A stretch of DNA of 64,000 bases from an uncultured Desulfobacterium sp. Its GTDB lineage: Bacteria; Desulfobacterota; DSM-4660; Desulfatiglandales; Desulfatiglandaceae. A model generated the notes under the pieces. The model was not told the DNA's origin. It worked only from the letters and a program-made list of their open reading frames with translations, and made no database searches. The number at the start of each line of letters is the position of its first letter. The stretch's first letter is position 1. The stretch lies in the NCBI GenBank assembly GCA_900258555.1, contig LT984857.1:121768-185767 (forward strand). Direction: 5' to 3'. Of the stretch, positions 44,977-54,211 are shown in pieces. Both the position numbers and the translations under genes were made by a program.

Positions 44977-46062
44977 TCAATCATTCTCCCTCAGAAATAT
45001 CCTCACTTCCTCAATCAACACATCTGCAAGCCTGTCTTCCGGTACCTTTTTTACAACCTCACCTTTCTTAAAAAGAATGCCCTGTCTGCGGCCCCCTGCA
45101 ATACCCACATCAGCCTCTTTTGCCTCACCTGGGCCGTTGACCACGCAGCCCATTATAGCCACCTTTGGGGAGGCCACAATTCCAGACAGGGCCTTTTCCA
45201 CCTTGTCTACAAGAGCAAACAGATCTATCTCGCACCTCCCGCAGGTCGGGCAGGATATGATCTCAGGCCCCCTGTGTCTCAGATCAAGGGCCCTCAGGAT
45301 CTCGTATGCCACCCTGATTTCATCTACAGGGTCCCTGGTCAGTGACACGCGAAATGTATCGCCGATGCCCTGGGCCAGAAGATAACCAATGCCTATAGCG
45401 CTTTTCACGGTTCCTGATATCAGGGTCCCCGCCTCTGTTACACCCAGGTGGAGAGGGTAGTCCACCTGCTCGGACAGGAGTTCGTAGGCCATGATGGTGT
45501 CTGTTACACGAGAAGACTTAAGAGATATCTTGATCTGATCCAGGCCATAGTCTTCGAGGAGCCTTATGTGCTCCATTGCGCTTTCAACCATTGCCTGGGC
45601 GGACGGGCCCCCATGTTTTTTGAGCAGGTCTTTGTGAATTGAGCCTGAATTTACTCCGATCCTGATGGGGGTCTTTGACGCGATGGCGGCCTTTACCACC
45701 TTTTTGACTGCGTTTTTTCCGCCGATGTTGCCCGGGTTGATCCTCAGGCCGTCTGCGCCTGCATCAAGGGCAGCGAGGGCCAGGCGGTGATCAAAGTGTA
45801 TATCTGCAATTAAGGGCACAGACACCTTCAGCTTTATCTTTCCAAAGGCAGCGGCAGCCGCCATATCAGGGACGGCCAGCCGGACGATCTCACAACCTGC
45901 CTCAACCAGCCTGTTGATCTGTTCAATGGTTGTGACAATGTCCCTGGTGTCGGTGTTGGTCATGGACTGGACAACAACAGGCGCCCCATCGCCGATGGGG
46001 ACGTGTCCGACATATATCCTTCGGGTCTTTTTTCTCAATTTATCAAGGGTCATATGATACAC
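44977..46062 (-). CDS. ispG: 4-hydroxy-3-methylbut-2-enyl diphosphate synthase
   Basis: A 361-aa IspG (GcpE), step 6 of the MEP isoprenoid pathway. Marks are VVVQSMTNTDTRD, PLIADIHFDHRLALAA, and the [4Fe-4S] ligands CPTCGRC and GCVVNGPGE. The second in-frame Met (MTLDKLRKKT) may be the real start. Contrary to most operons it stands alone between a small unknown gene and a 59-aa zinc-ribbon gene. Confidence 0.95.
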   Translation of the reverse strand: MYHMTLDKLRKKTRRIYVGHVPIGDGAPVVVQSMTNTDTRDIVTTIEQINRLVEAGCEIVRLAVPDMAAAAAFGKIKLKVSVPLIADIHFDHRLALAALDAGADGLRINPGNIGGKNAVKKVVKAAIASKTPIRIGVNSGSIHKDLLKKHGGPSAQAMVESAMEHIRLLEDYGLDQIKISLKSSRVTDTIMAYELLSEQVDYPLHLGVTEAGTLISGTVKSAIGIGYLLAQGIGDTFRVSLTRDPVDEIRVAYEILRALDLRHRGPEIISCPTCGRCEIDLFALVDKVEKALSGIVASPKVAIMGCVVNGPGEAKEADVGIAGGRRQGILFKKGEVVKKVPEDRLADVLIEEVRIFLREND

Positions 46063-46097
46063 GAAAACTTCTTAAATTTGTAACATGTCAGGAGTGC

Positions 46098-46277
46098 TTA
46101 CCCAATCTGTTCGGAATCGCCTTTTTTCTGTCCCGGAAACTCAAATGGATCCACATCTCCGTCATACAGATAGATCTCCGTGCCGCACATTTCACATTTT
46201 GCAGTACTGCTACCAGATATAAATCTCTCCGGCACACGGCCCACACAACCGCAGTTGGGACAAATCTGGCTCTTCAT
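46098..46277 (-). CDS. Small zinc-ribbon protein (59 aa)
   Basis: A 59-aa protein, MKSQICPNCGCVGRVPERF, then SSTAKCEMCGTEIYLYDG, with two CxxC knuckles. The start has GGGAGGAGT ahead (another ATG 4 bp upstream is out of frame). It is followed by ispG after 35 bp and may be cotranscribed. Role unknown. Confidence 0.75.
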   Translation of the reverse strand: MKSQICPNCGCVGRVPERFISGSSTAKCEMCGTEIYLYDGDVDPFEFPGQKKGDSEQIG

Positions 46278-46363
46278 TCATACTCCTCCCGCAAGTCTTT
46301 CCTCTTCCTTATATCTATATTGCCGGATTGTAAACTGTCAAACAGCAGAGCCATATGGTTTTT

Positions 46364-47787
46364 TTACCTACCCTTGGCCCCTATCCGAAAAAGTCCCATC
46401 AAGGCAGAAACATCGTCCAGCTTTTCAAGTGAAAGGATTATGGTAAGCGCCTTTTCTATTTCCCCGGAGGACAGCAGGGCAGAGGCATTTTCCCTGAATT
46501 TTTCCTGTAGCCTTTGGTCATCCATTACTTTAAGGGCCAGGCCGGCCTCTTTTTCTGTATACCGCCCTTCAGTGCCTGTTTTTCTTTCCTTAACCACAAC
46601 CTCAATAACAGACCTCCTTTCGCCATATCCAGGACTTGCAGGGGTATATATATATTTATCCGCTTCATAAATTCCTTAATCTCAGGCGACATAAAGTTCT
46701 CTGGTTCCTGCCACCTGATGCCCGGCGCAATCCGGTGGGCGGCTGCTGCAAAGACATAGGCCGTGCTGAACTGGGCCTCTATGTGATTGACTAATTGTCT
46801 GTTTTTCCAAAGGGCCAGCTCCGCAAGCAGGTTAAGCACCACATTGAGCTCCATGATATCCTGGGCCTCGATATCAAATTTGTCAATAATGGCGCGGAAT
46901 AAATCAAGTGCGCCCTGCATTGCACCACAACATGGATACCCCTTGTAGCCGACCGTATCTGAAAAAAACCACGATCTTCCAATATCACTTACCACAATAT
47001 CCGGGTGCCACCCGTCTGCTGCGCATGACTTCCAGAAGGCAAACTCCCCATCAAAGACATCTTCGGCACCGGCGTATCCCGTTTGGGCAAGTATGGCCGC
47101 TGTGGCACCTGCCTGTGAAATCCAACCGGAAGGGGCGAACTTGGTCATAGACCCCGGAGTGGTCTGGACAAACTGCATCAGTGTGGGCACGGGGCACATG
47201 GATCCACCGATCCCAAAGGCATGGGCGATCTTATTCGCCGAAAGCCCCATAATCTTCGAAGTCCCTGCAATAGCCCCGAAGATATTCACGCCGTAACCAT
47301 GTATGGGAAGACTTATCGGAATGCCTGTCTCGGTTGTTGTGGTGGTAAGGCGCCTTGGCATGACAAGCCCGGAGGTGATTCTCTGGGTTATCTCATGGGA
47401 AACGGCGATTGCGGTGATCAGGTCCCTGCCATGCGATTTATCGCATTCCGCCATGGCCAGAGGTGCGGACAACACATAAGGGGTAATATGGCCTGAGGGC
47501 GCGCACAGTACATCATAGTCCATGGCATTAAACAGCTCCCCGTTTGCAAAAGCGGCCGCAGGGACAGACGCCTTTTCTCCACCTCCTATTACAGTCGCCT
47601 CAGGGGGAAATCTAAACCTTTCGGAGAATAGAACCGCAATTCTTCCCTTTTGTGTAAAGGTGCCGGCCAGGGCGCAGCCGATTGAATCCATCAGGATTCT
47701 CTTGCATTCCAGGACAATGTCTTGGGGGAGATTGTCAAATCCGACTCGATCAATAAACCCGGCAAGGATGGATGTTGTGTTATCCAT
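46364..47787 (-). pseudogene. MmgE/PrpD-family dehydratase, frameshifted near the 3' end
   Basis: The first 380 or so codons encode a PrpD/MmgE-type protein (ILMDSIGCALAGTF, GHITPYVLSAPLAMAE, GYKGYPCCGAMQGAL). After about 46635 the frame turns to LLLRLWLRKEKQ, while the other frame reads GERRSVIEVVVKERKTGTEG and continues to EKFRENASALLSSGEIEKAL and a stop at 46364, a normal PrpD C-terminus. One base has been lost or gained around GATATGGCGAAAGG. Full length would be about 474 aa. Related to 2-methylcitrate dehydratase and aconitate decarboxylase; exact reaction unknown. Confidence 0.8.
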
Positions 47788-48012
47788 TGCATCTCCTCAA
47801 ATTTTCTAAATGACCTGTTCCACTAACAGGGTAACGTATACCGGTTCAAGATAAAACAAATTTTATTTAGCCACATCTAAAAAAGTCTGTAACCTTTTAG
47901 GAGGTCGTGCGTTTATAAAAACAATTACCATGTAAGGCTGTTAATCATCAGCATAACCTCAAAAGCCTAGATCCTTTTATAAACCGATAAGTTACCATCA
48001 AGGGAGGGAAAA

Positions 48013-48630
48013 ATGAAAAAATACCTTTTTATTGCGCTGGCCTTAATATCTCTTAATTCATTTGCTTTTGCCGGAGGAGATCAAAACCAAAACCAATATG
48101 ATGGCTCATTAGGCCAAGGTCCTACTTATCAGGAACGAAATGACAATCTAACCTTAGATGCCCTGAAAGTGACACAACTCGATGAAAATCAAAAATTAAT
48201 TATTTACAGTATTTATGAAGAAGAAAAGGTAGCAAGAGATGTTTATATCACATTAGGAAACTTGTATCCTGAAGAAACCACATTTGCAAATATTCAATTA
48301 GCCGAGCAGACCCATATGGATGCAGTGAGAAGGCTGTGCGTTAAGTATGGCATTGAGATACCGGATGTTGATCAAGCCGTTGGTGTATTTAATTTACTTG
48401 CCATGAGTGATTTATATGAGGGCTTTATAGATGCTGGGGATGATTCACTGTCAAGCGCATTACAGGTGGGAATAGACATTGAAACAATGGACATAGCGGA
48501 CTTGGGAGAGGTGCTGGAATACCAGAACATGCCGAGAGATGTTCAACGGGTTCTCACTAATTTGATAAGTGGAAGCATTAGTCATTTAGATGCATTTACA
48601 ACTGCCTTGGAAAGAGAAAATATTCAGTGA
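48013..48630 (+). CDS. DUF2202 ferritin-like exported protein
   Basis: A 205-aa protein with a signal peptide (KKYLFIALALISLNSFAFAG) and a DUF2202 domain: IYEEEKVARDVYITLGNLYP, AEQTHMDAVRRL, LISGSISHLDAF. The Glu/His pattern suggests a ferritin-like helical bundle that may bind metal. A ribosome site AGGGAGGG precedes the ATG. It stands alone with its own terminator; the 225-bp upstream gap may hold its promoter. Confidence 0.9.
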   Translation: MKKYLFIALALISLNSFAFAGGDQNQNQYDGSLGQGPTYQERNDNLTLDALKVTQLDENQKLIIYSIYEEEKVARDVYITLGNLYPEETTFANIQLAEQTHMDAVRRLCVKYGIEIPDVDQAVGVFNLLAMSDLYEGFIDAGDDSLSSALQVGIDIETMDIADLGEVLEYQNMPRDVQRVLTNLISGSISHLDAFTTALERENIQ

Positions 48631-48707
48631 TGCGATTCTGAAGCCGATGCCTTTGTTGTCAAAAATCTAATAGCATACCTATAAAAAATATTCATACCTT
48701 ACCTTTT

Positions 48708-48752
48708 AAAAAGCAAGGCATGGTCATTAAAAAGGCCCTGCCTTGCTTTTTG
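48708..48752 (+). terminator. Terminator after the DUF2202 gene
   Basis: AAAAAGCAAGGCA (48708-48720) pairs with TGCCTTGCTTTTT (48739-48751), followed by further T residues. The remaining part of the 295-bp gap shows nothing. Confidence 0.85.
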
Positions 48753-48925
48753 TTTAATTTTTTTTAAATATTTTTAAGATGTTAAACCGGCCTGTGTCTT
48801 TTATAAGTATCGTATTTCTATCCTGCAGCCAGGAGACTTTTTACCTTTTGCATTGTTATCCGAACAGGTCGAAAATTTGAGTCTGCTCCAGAGATCGAGC
48901 AAAAGCGGGCGTATTAAAATTGGGT

Positions 48926-49732
48926 TTACAGTTTATAGTATGTGGCCACGAGCACTGAGCCCAGTGCTATCCTGTACCATGCAAATGGAATAAAGGACCT
49001 GTGAGAAACAAATGCTATCAGCCCCCTTATTACCATTGCCGCCGAAACAAACGACACAACAAAACCGATGGTAAATACAGGCATATCGGCTAGGGTCAGA
49101 CAATGGCGCGCCTCTATCAACTTGATCAGGCTTGCCCCGAACATAGCCGGGATTGCCAGGAAAAAAGAAAACTCCGTCGCCGCTGTGCGGGAAAGCCCAA
49201 GGACCAGTCCGCCCATGATCGTGGCGCCGGAGCGCGAAACCCCGGGAAACAATATTGCGAGGACCTGTATCAGGCCTATTCCAAGGGCCTTTTTTACAGG
49301 GATATGATCAACATCGGTCACATTAACATTATTTGACGACCTTTCGATCAACAATATGGCAAGCCCTCCGGCCACAAGGGCCAATGCCACCGGAAAGGGC
49401 TTAAACAGGTGGGCCTCAATCCATGTATCTGTCGGAAGGCCGATGACGGCCGCCGGAATGGTCCCGACAATGAGATTTATAATCAATCTGCGGGCTTCAG
49501 GGTCTTTAGTCCAGTTCAGGGCAACTCTTAAACACTTTTCGCGGTACAACCAGATGACCGCCAGGATTGCACCCAGTTGGATAAAAATGACAAAGGCGTT
49601 CGTGTTGGCTCCGTTGAAGTTGAGCCAGTCCTTTGCGAGGATCAGATGCCCTGTAGATGAAACCGGTATAAACTCCGTTGCGCCTTCAATCAGCCCCATT
49701 ACGGCTGCCTTAACTAGAGACAGAGCGTCCAT
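48926..49732 (-). CDS. uppP: Undecaprenyl-diphosphate phosphatase
   Basis: A 268-aa membrane protein of the BacA/UppP family, motifs GLIEGATEFIPVSSTGHLI and PGVSRSGATIMGG. It recycles the lipid carrier for peptidoglycan and LPS synthesis. It is the last gene of the operon with aroE and aroK; its start follows the aroK stop directly. Confidence 0.95.
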   Translation of the reverse strand: MDALSLVKAAVMGLIEGATEFIPVSSTGHLILAKDWLNFNGANTNAFVIFIQLGAILAVIWLYREKCLRVALNWTKDPEARRLIINLIVGTIPAAVIGLPTDTWIEAHLFKPFPVALALVAGGLAILLIERSSNNVNVTDVDHIPVKKALGIGLIQVLAILFPGVSRSGATIMGGLVLGLSRTAATEFSFFLAIPAMFGASLIKLIEARHCLTLADMPVFTIGFVVSFVSAAMVIRGLIAFVSHRSFIPFAWYRIALGSVLVATYYKL

Positions 49733-50257
49733 TTAATTTGCCTGATCCTTGACGCCCTTCCAGATCTCAATGATTCTGGCCGCAACCTGGTCCGGGTCCA
49801 TATTGTCGGTGTCAATATCGTAGCTCGCTGCGCCGGAATACTTGGGAAGTCTATTTTCAAGCACCTCCCGCACCTCTTCGGTAAATGATTTCCCATCGGT
49901 CAAGGCAGGGCGATCAGTGCCTGTTTCTATCCTCTTTACTATCATCTCAACCGAGGCCTTAAGCCAGAAGGTCAGGCCGTTTTGTCTCAGGGCCTCTATA
50001 TTTTCAGACCTCTCGATAACGCCTCCCCCTGTATCAACAATTATGTTGTCCATAAGGCCGATTTCTCTGGCAAGATCTGTCTCCATGTCGCGAAACCTTG
50101 GCCAGCCGTATTTCTGTACGATCTCCGGGATAGAAATGCCGGCCCTTTTAACAATCTCTGCATCCATACCGATGCTTTTCATCTGAAGTGCATCGGACAA
50201 TATCTCTGCAACCGCGCTCTTTCCTGTTCCCCTGTACCCTATCAGTACGATGTTCAT
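49733..50257 (-). CDS. aroK: Shikimate kinase
   Basis: A 174-aa P-loop kinase: GYRGTGKSAVAE, Asp in MDAEIVKRAG, the RFRDME segment and DTGGGV. It phosphorylates shikimate in the chorismate pathway. A 4-bp overlap with aroE (ATGA) indicates translational coupling. Confidence 0.94.
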   Translation of the reverse strand: MNIVLIGYRGTGKSAVAEILSDALQMKSIGMDAEIVKRAGISIPEIVQKYGWPRFRDMETDLAREIGLMDNIIVDTGGGVIERSENIEALRQNGLTFWLKASVEMIVKRIETGTDRPALTDGKSFTEEVREVLENRLPKYSGAASYDIDTDNMDPDQVAARIIEIWKGVKDQAN

Positions 50258-51123
50258 GATTTAAGGTGCTCCATGACCACACGGCGCATGACGCCCTCCG
50301 GTGCATTGACACCGGTAAAACGTTCGAATTGGAGTATCGCCTGATTGATGAACATGTCAACGCCTGCAATTATCTTAAGTCCGGAGGCCTCTGCATCTTT
50401 AAGCAACCTTGTTTTAAGGGGCGTATATACCACATCAAAGACCACCTGTCCTGGTCTAAAACACCCCACAGGTACAAGGGAAGAGTCTTCTTTTGGGTGC
50501 ATTCCCACCGGTGTGCAGTTGATGATCAGGTCAGCCCCCTTCATATTAGAGTTTATGGACGCATCCGACATCATATCAGCCCGGATACGGGTCTTGGTGC
50601 CTGCATCGAGATCAGCGGCCAGTTGCTTGATCATGTCCCTGTCAATGTCCAAAAGGGATATCTCCCTTAAGTCTGCGTTTTGTGCGAGGGTAAAGGCGAT
50701 TGCCCTGGAAGCGCCCCCTGCCCCCAGCATCAGGACGGACTTTCCATCCAGTTCAACTCCCGCATCCCTTATGGCCTTAAGCGCCCCAGGCCCGTCCGTG
50801 CCCAGGCCCGTAAGCCTGCCTTTTTCATTTATTACCGTATTGATAGAGCCTATGTGACGATCGAGAGGAGATATTTCATCCATATATTTCATGGTCTCAA
50901 TTTTATGAGGTATAGTAACGCTCATACCCCGAAAATTTTCAAGGGCCCTCATACCGGCCAATGCACTTTTTACATCCTCCACCCTGAATGCCACATAAAC
51001 AAAGTTGAGTCCCATCGCCTCAAAGGCCGCATTATGGATGGCGGGAGAAAGGCTGTGGCTTACAGGGTTTCCTATAATGGCGCAGACCTGTGTGCCCGTG
51101 CTGATTGCAGTTAGTTCTCTCAT
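50254..51123 (-). CDS. aroE: Shikimate dehydrogenase
   Basis: A 289-aa enzyme. N-terminal substrate site GNPVSHSLSPAIHNAAF, catalytic Lys in TIPHK, NADP site LGAGGASRAIAF and C-terminal NQAILQFERF. It reduces 3-dehydroshikimate and pairs with aroK in one operon. Confidence 0.95.
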   Translation of the reverse strand: MRELTAISTGTQVCAIIGNPVSHSLSPAIHNAAFEAMGLNFVYVAFRVEDVKSALAGMRALENFRGMSVTIPHKIETMKYMDEISPLDRHIGSINTVINEKGRLTGLGTDGPGALKAIRDAGVELDGKSVLMLGAGGASRAIAFTLAQNADLREISLLDIDRDMIKQLAADLDAGTKTRIRADMMSDASINSNMKGADLIINCTPVGMHPKEDSSLVPVGCFRPGQVVFDVVYTPLKTRLLKDAEASGLKIIAGVDMFINQAILQFERFTGVNAPEGVMRRVVMEHLKS

Positions 51124-51315
51124 TTATGTTTTTTCCTTTTCGTGATCTGTCTTTTCCTTCATCAACCTCGCCCGATGGATCTCTTCCAGAAACTTTCTTA
51201 CCCTTACAAAATCTTCAAATGTCAAAAGGGTGTAAGGGTTGCGGTTGAGCAATTTTTGGTAATCATCTTTTGCCTTTTTGTACTTGTGCAAGTCAACCAG
51301 TTTTTCCGTCATCAC
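51124..51315 (-). CDS. Small unknown protein upstream of aroE
   Basis: A 63-aa charged helical protein (MTEKLVDLHKYKKAKDDYQK, LLTFEDFVRVRKFLEEIH). The stop abuts the aroE start, so it is the first gene of the aro operon. Function not recognised. Confidence 0.6.
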   Translation of the reverse strand: MMTEKLVDLHKYKKAKDDYQKLLNRNPYTLLTFEDFVRVRKFLEEIHRARLMKEKTDHEKEKT

Positions 51316-51517
51316 TTCCTCTTCCCTGGATAAAGTGATCAGGTCATATAATCCTTTACTCAGACAATATTAGTATAGCATATTATAGTGTCTCTGGACA
51401 GAGTTAACTGACCAAAGGAAAGACAAATATCGCTCTGGATGGAAGTTGGCCCAAACTGAAAAAAGGAATGGAAAAGGATAAAAAATAAGCAGGACGCCTG
51501 TTTTCCCCGGCCCTGCG

Positions 51518-51545
51518 AAAATAAAAGGCCTGTATTACAGGCCTT
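51518..51545 (-). terminator. Terminator after the 42-aa membrane peptide gene
   Basis: AAGGCCTGTA (51525-51534) and TACAGGCCTT (51536-51545) form a perfect 10-bp stem; on the minus strand TTTTATTTT follows. The stem starts immediately behind the stop codon. Confidence 0.75.
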
Positions 51546-51547
51546 AC

Positions 51548-51676
51548 TTAGAACGAAATATGTGGAAGGACATAAACCTTGAAAAGGACAGAAACTGCAA
51601 ATATGGAAACGGCCCAGGCTCCGAGCGCTATAATAAGATCTATCAATTCCCTTGCACCCTGAGAATCTTGTCCCAT
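51548..51676 (-). CDS. Small single-pass membrane peptide (42 aa)
   Basis: A 42-codon gene, MGQDSQGARELIDLIIALGA, WAVSIFAVSVLFKVYV, ending LPHISF. One membrane helix of about 21 residues follows an amphipathic start. It has an excellent ribosome site (GGAGGTAGCC) 5 bp before the ATG and a strong terminator behind, and stands alone. This full set argues for a genuine gene. It could be a small subunit of a membrane complex or a regulator; no family recognised. Confidence 0.7.
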   Translation of the reverse strand: MGQDSQGARELIDLIIALGAWAVSIFAVSVLFKVYVLPHISF

Positions 51677-51833
51677 TGGCTACCTCCATGACGGAAAAAA
51701 TGAAGGTGAATAAGGTAAATTTTTTTATTGGCTAATTTTATTGACAACATTTGGATTGTCAACAAAAAATTGGCTCAAGATGCATGGTTATCTCTGATAG
51801 TTTGACACAATATATTGATTTTCAGGACAAATT

Positions 51834-52469
51834 ATGCACATTTTATTTTTCTTAAAAGGGGCTACCTTGGCCATCTATGCTGCTGTAATGCCCGGCCCTT
51901 TTCAGGCGTATCTGCTTTCTCAATCTCTGAAAAACGGTTGGAGAGAAAGCCTGCCATTGGCCTTAACACCCATCCTTACGGACGGACCGATCATTATCCT
52001 GGTCTTGTTTATCCTGACCCGAATACCCCAGATCATTTTAGAAACCTTAAGCGTCCTGGGGGGTCTTTTTATCCTTTATCTGGCAAGGGCTATATTGCTG
52101 AGCCTGAAACAGCCCTTCCCGGTGATAGGACCGTCTGCGTCAACAAAGGCAAAGGGGTTTGGAAATGCTGTTATACTGAACATATTGAACCCCAACCCTT
52201 ATATATTCTGGGGTGTTGTCTCAGGGCCGATCTTTCTTGCTGCCTGGAGGCAGGCGCCTTATTTAGGGGTCAGCTTTTTAATCGGTTTTTATGGGATACT
52301 AATATTGAGTCTTGCCGCCCTGATTGTCCTTTTTGCAACAATCGGGGGCATTAATACAGGGGTAAACCGCGTAGTCAACATCATTGCGTGCTGCGCCCTG
52401 ATTCTCTTCGGCGCATATCAGTGCCTGGCAGGGTTGATAACCCTGGGATCACGCATTTCTTTCAATTGA
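51834..52469 (+). CDS. LysE/RhtB-family translocator
   Basis: A 211-aa membrane protein with six or so hydrophobic segments and the family motif YAAVMPGPFQAYLLSQSLKN, then LTPILTDGP and LNPNPYIFW. LysE-type exporters release amino acids or similar solutes; the substrate is not indicated. Confidence 0.88.
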   Translation: MHILFFLKGATLAIYAAVMPGPFQAYLLSQSLKNGWRESLPLALTPILTDGPIIILVLFILTRIPQIILETLSVLGGLFILYLARAILLSLKQPFPVIGPSASTKAKGFGNAVILNILNPNPYIFWGVVSGPIFLAAWRQAPYLGVSFLIGFYGILILSLAALIVLFATIGGINTGVNRVVNIIACCALILFGAYQCLAGLITLGSRISFN

Positions 52470-52521
52470 CATTGTGAGTATTGGGGGTTGGAGGGATGGT
52501 TGTAACCAGGAGGAAAATAAA

Positions 52522-52722
52522 ATGTCCATTCGTTTGATAGCAAAAGAAATATACCGTCTGAGACAGCAGGTGGAAGGGTTTGAAGAGCAGCTAAAAAATA
52601 CCCCCCCTGAAAAAAGGCAATGGTTGGAAGATAAGCTTAGGGAACAGAGAGCAGAGTTAACAAAGATGCAGAGGATGCTGGACGGAGCGAAGGAGCCGTC
52701 GCCATATAAAAAACCTCGTTAG
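52522..52722 (+). CDS. Small coiled-coil protein (66 aa)
   Basis: A 66-aa protein, MSIRLIAKEIYRLRQQVEGF and EDKLREQRAELTKMQRMLDG, almost entirely coiled coil. The start follows AACCAGGAGGAAAATAAA; an upstream frame start at 52474 is less likely. Unknown role. Confidence 0.65.
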   Translation: MSIRLIAKEIYRLRQQVEGFEEQLKNTPPEKRQWLEDKLREQRAELTKMQRMLDGAKEPSPYKKPR

Positions 52723-53495
52723 GGGGTTATCATTGCAACAGTCCCAAACCGACCTGTTGTCCCCTCGGCCCGGTAGGAAAAAAACCAATCTGTCTTACAT
52801 TTGGTGCAAATACCTGCTGTTTCTATATGCTCTGGTTTTATGCCGGCCTCAGTAAGCTGCCAGCAACTTACGGCCCACATGTCAAAATGGTTTTCCCTGA
52901 CCATAAACCGGTCAAAGTCCCTTGGAAATATCTCGGCATAGCCCACAAATTCGGCGCAACAGGGGCCGAGAGACGGCCCGATAGCGGCATGAAGGTCTGA
53001 CGGTCGGCACCCGAATTCCTTATTCAGCCTGGATACCACTCCACCTAAGATATTTTGGACGTTTCCCCGCCATCCGCAGTGGACATTGGCGACCACGGCC
53101 TTTTGCGGGTCGTAGATGATCGCCCCCTGGCAATCGGCCTGTTTGATCATCAGCGCGAGTCCTGGGATATCAGTTATCATTGCATCAGCGTCAATTGCCT
53201 CCCCGTTTATACGATCTCCTTTTCGCAGGACATGTATTTCATCTCCATGGACCTGATTCATGTACATCAGCTCTTGGGCCTGAATTACATCTGTTATCTT
53301 GCGGATATTTTCTGTTACATTTTCCTGATGATCCCCGACAGCATAGCTTGTGTTCAGGGTGTCAAAGGGAGGGGCGCTCACACCGCCGTGCCGGGTAAAG
53401 ACCCCATGCGCTAAATTGGGCTCTTGGGATAGACCTGGAAATTGAATATATGGAATTTCTTTTTGAATCCAGCAGGGATCACTCATGAAAGACAA
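52719..53495 (-). CDS. pgeF: PgeF/YfiH-type purine nucleoside hydrolase or laccase-domain protein
   Basis: A 258-aa Cu-oxidase_4 (YfiH) protein with the three-residue His/Cys/His set: NQVHGDE, ADCQGAI and VHCGWRG. In bacteria the family (PgeF) edits peptidoglycan precursors and also has multi-purpose purine nucleoside activity. Either of two Met codons (53495, 53486) may start it. Its 3' end overlaps the coiled-coil gene by 4 bp. Confidence 0.85.
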   Translation of the reverse strand: MSFMSDPCWIQKEIPYIQFPGLSQEPNLAHGVFTRHGGVSAPPFDTLNTSYAVGDHQENVTENIRKITDVIQAQELMYMNQVHGDEIHVLRKGDRINGEAIDADAMITDIPGLALMIKQADCQGAIIYDPQKAVVANVHCGWRGNVQNILGGVVSRLNKEFGCRPSDLHAAIGPSLGPCCAEFVGYAEIFPRDFDRFMVRENHFDMWAVSCWQLTEAGIKPEHIETAGICTKCKTDWFFSYRAEGTTGRFGTVAMITP

Positions 53496-53581
53496 ATCTT
53501 AAGAAGTGCCAAAAACAAAGAATGAAATGATAGTTATGTCCTTCTCCGTGAACACCCGGCTGATGGGCAGCAGAAAGATTT

Positions 53582-53710
<129 letters not shown>

Positions 53711-53733
53711 GAATACATCTTGTTCAGCGTATG

Positions 53734-54012
53734 TTACTCAACATCCACCCTTTCTTTGAGCTCTTTTCCCACCTTGAAAAACGGGAGTCTCTTGGGCGAC
53801 ACCTCGATTATTTCCCCTGTCTTGGGGTTTCTCCCTTTGTAGCCATCGTATTCCTTCACCTTAAAGCTGCCAAGTCCCCTGATCTCCATACGTTCTCCGT
53901 TAATCAGGGCCTTTTCCATCTCCCCAAAAACCGTATTTACCACATCTTCGGCCTTTTTCAAGGGAAGCCCCTCTTCTTTAGCAAGAGCCTCTGTCAATTG
54001 TGATTTGTTCAT
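53734..54012 (-). CDS. HU/IHF-family DNA-bending protein
   Basis: A 92-aa histone-like protein: MNKSQLTEALAKEEGLPLKK, EIRGLGSFKVKEY and GRNPKTGEIIEVSPK, the last being the DNA-intercalating arm with its Pro. The RGLGSF and PFFKVGKEL segments look IHF-beta-like. GGTGGGAAAG is ahead of the start. Confidence 0.93.
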   Translation of the reverse strand: MNKSQLTEALAKEEGLPLKKAEDVVNTVFGEMEKALINGERMEIRGLGSFKVKEYDGYKGRNPKTGEIIEVSPKRLPFFKVGKELKERVDVE

Positions 54013-54211
54013 ATCTTTCCCACCTCGATTATTTGGAATAAAAAAAAGCGGTTATCCAGGTTGATTCCTGAAAAATAAAGGATCAGCCTGCGCAAGTCAA
54101 GTCAAAAACAGTAAAAAAATATTCGGCTTAGGCTTTCCGGGGGAGTTTACATTTTATCGGCCATGGGATATAAGGGCTCAACTCGATTCTATATATGAAG
54201 GAGCATGCCTA

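Noticed and set aside
51360-51689. 109-codon minus-strand frame over the 42-aa peptide
   Set aside because: It is a shadow frame of the shorter gene, which has the ribosome site, the membrane helix and the terminator.
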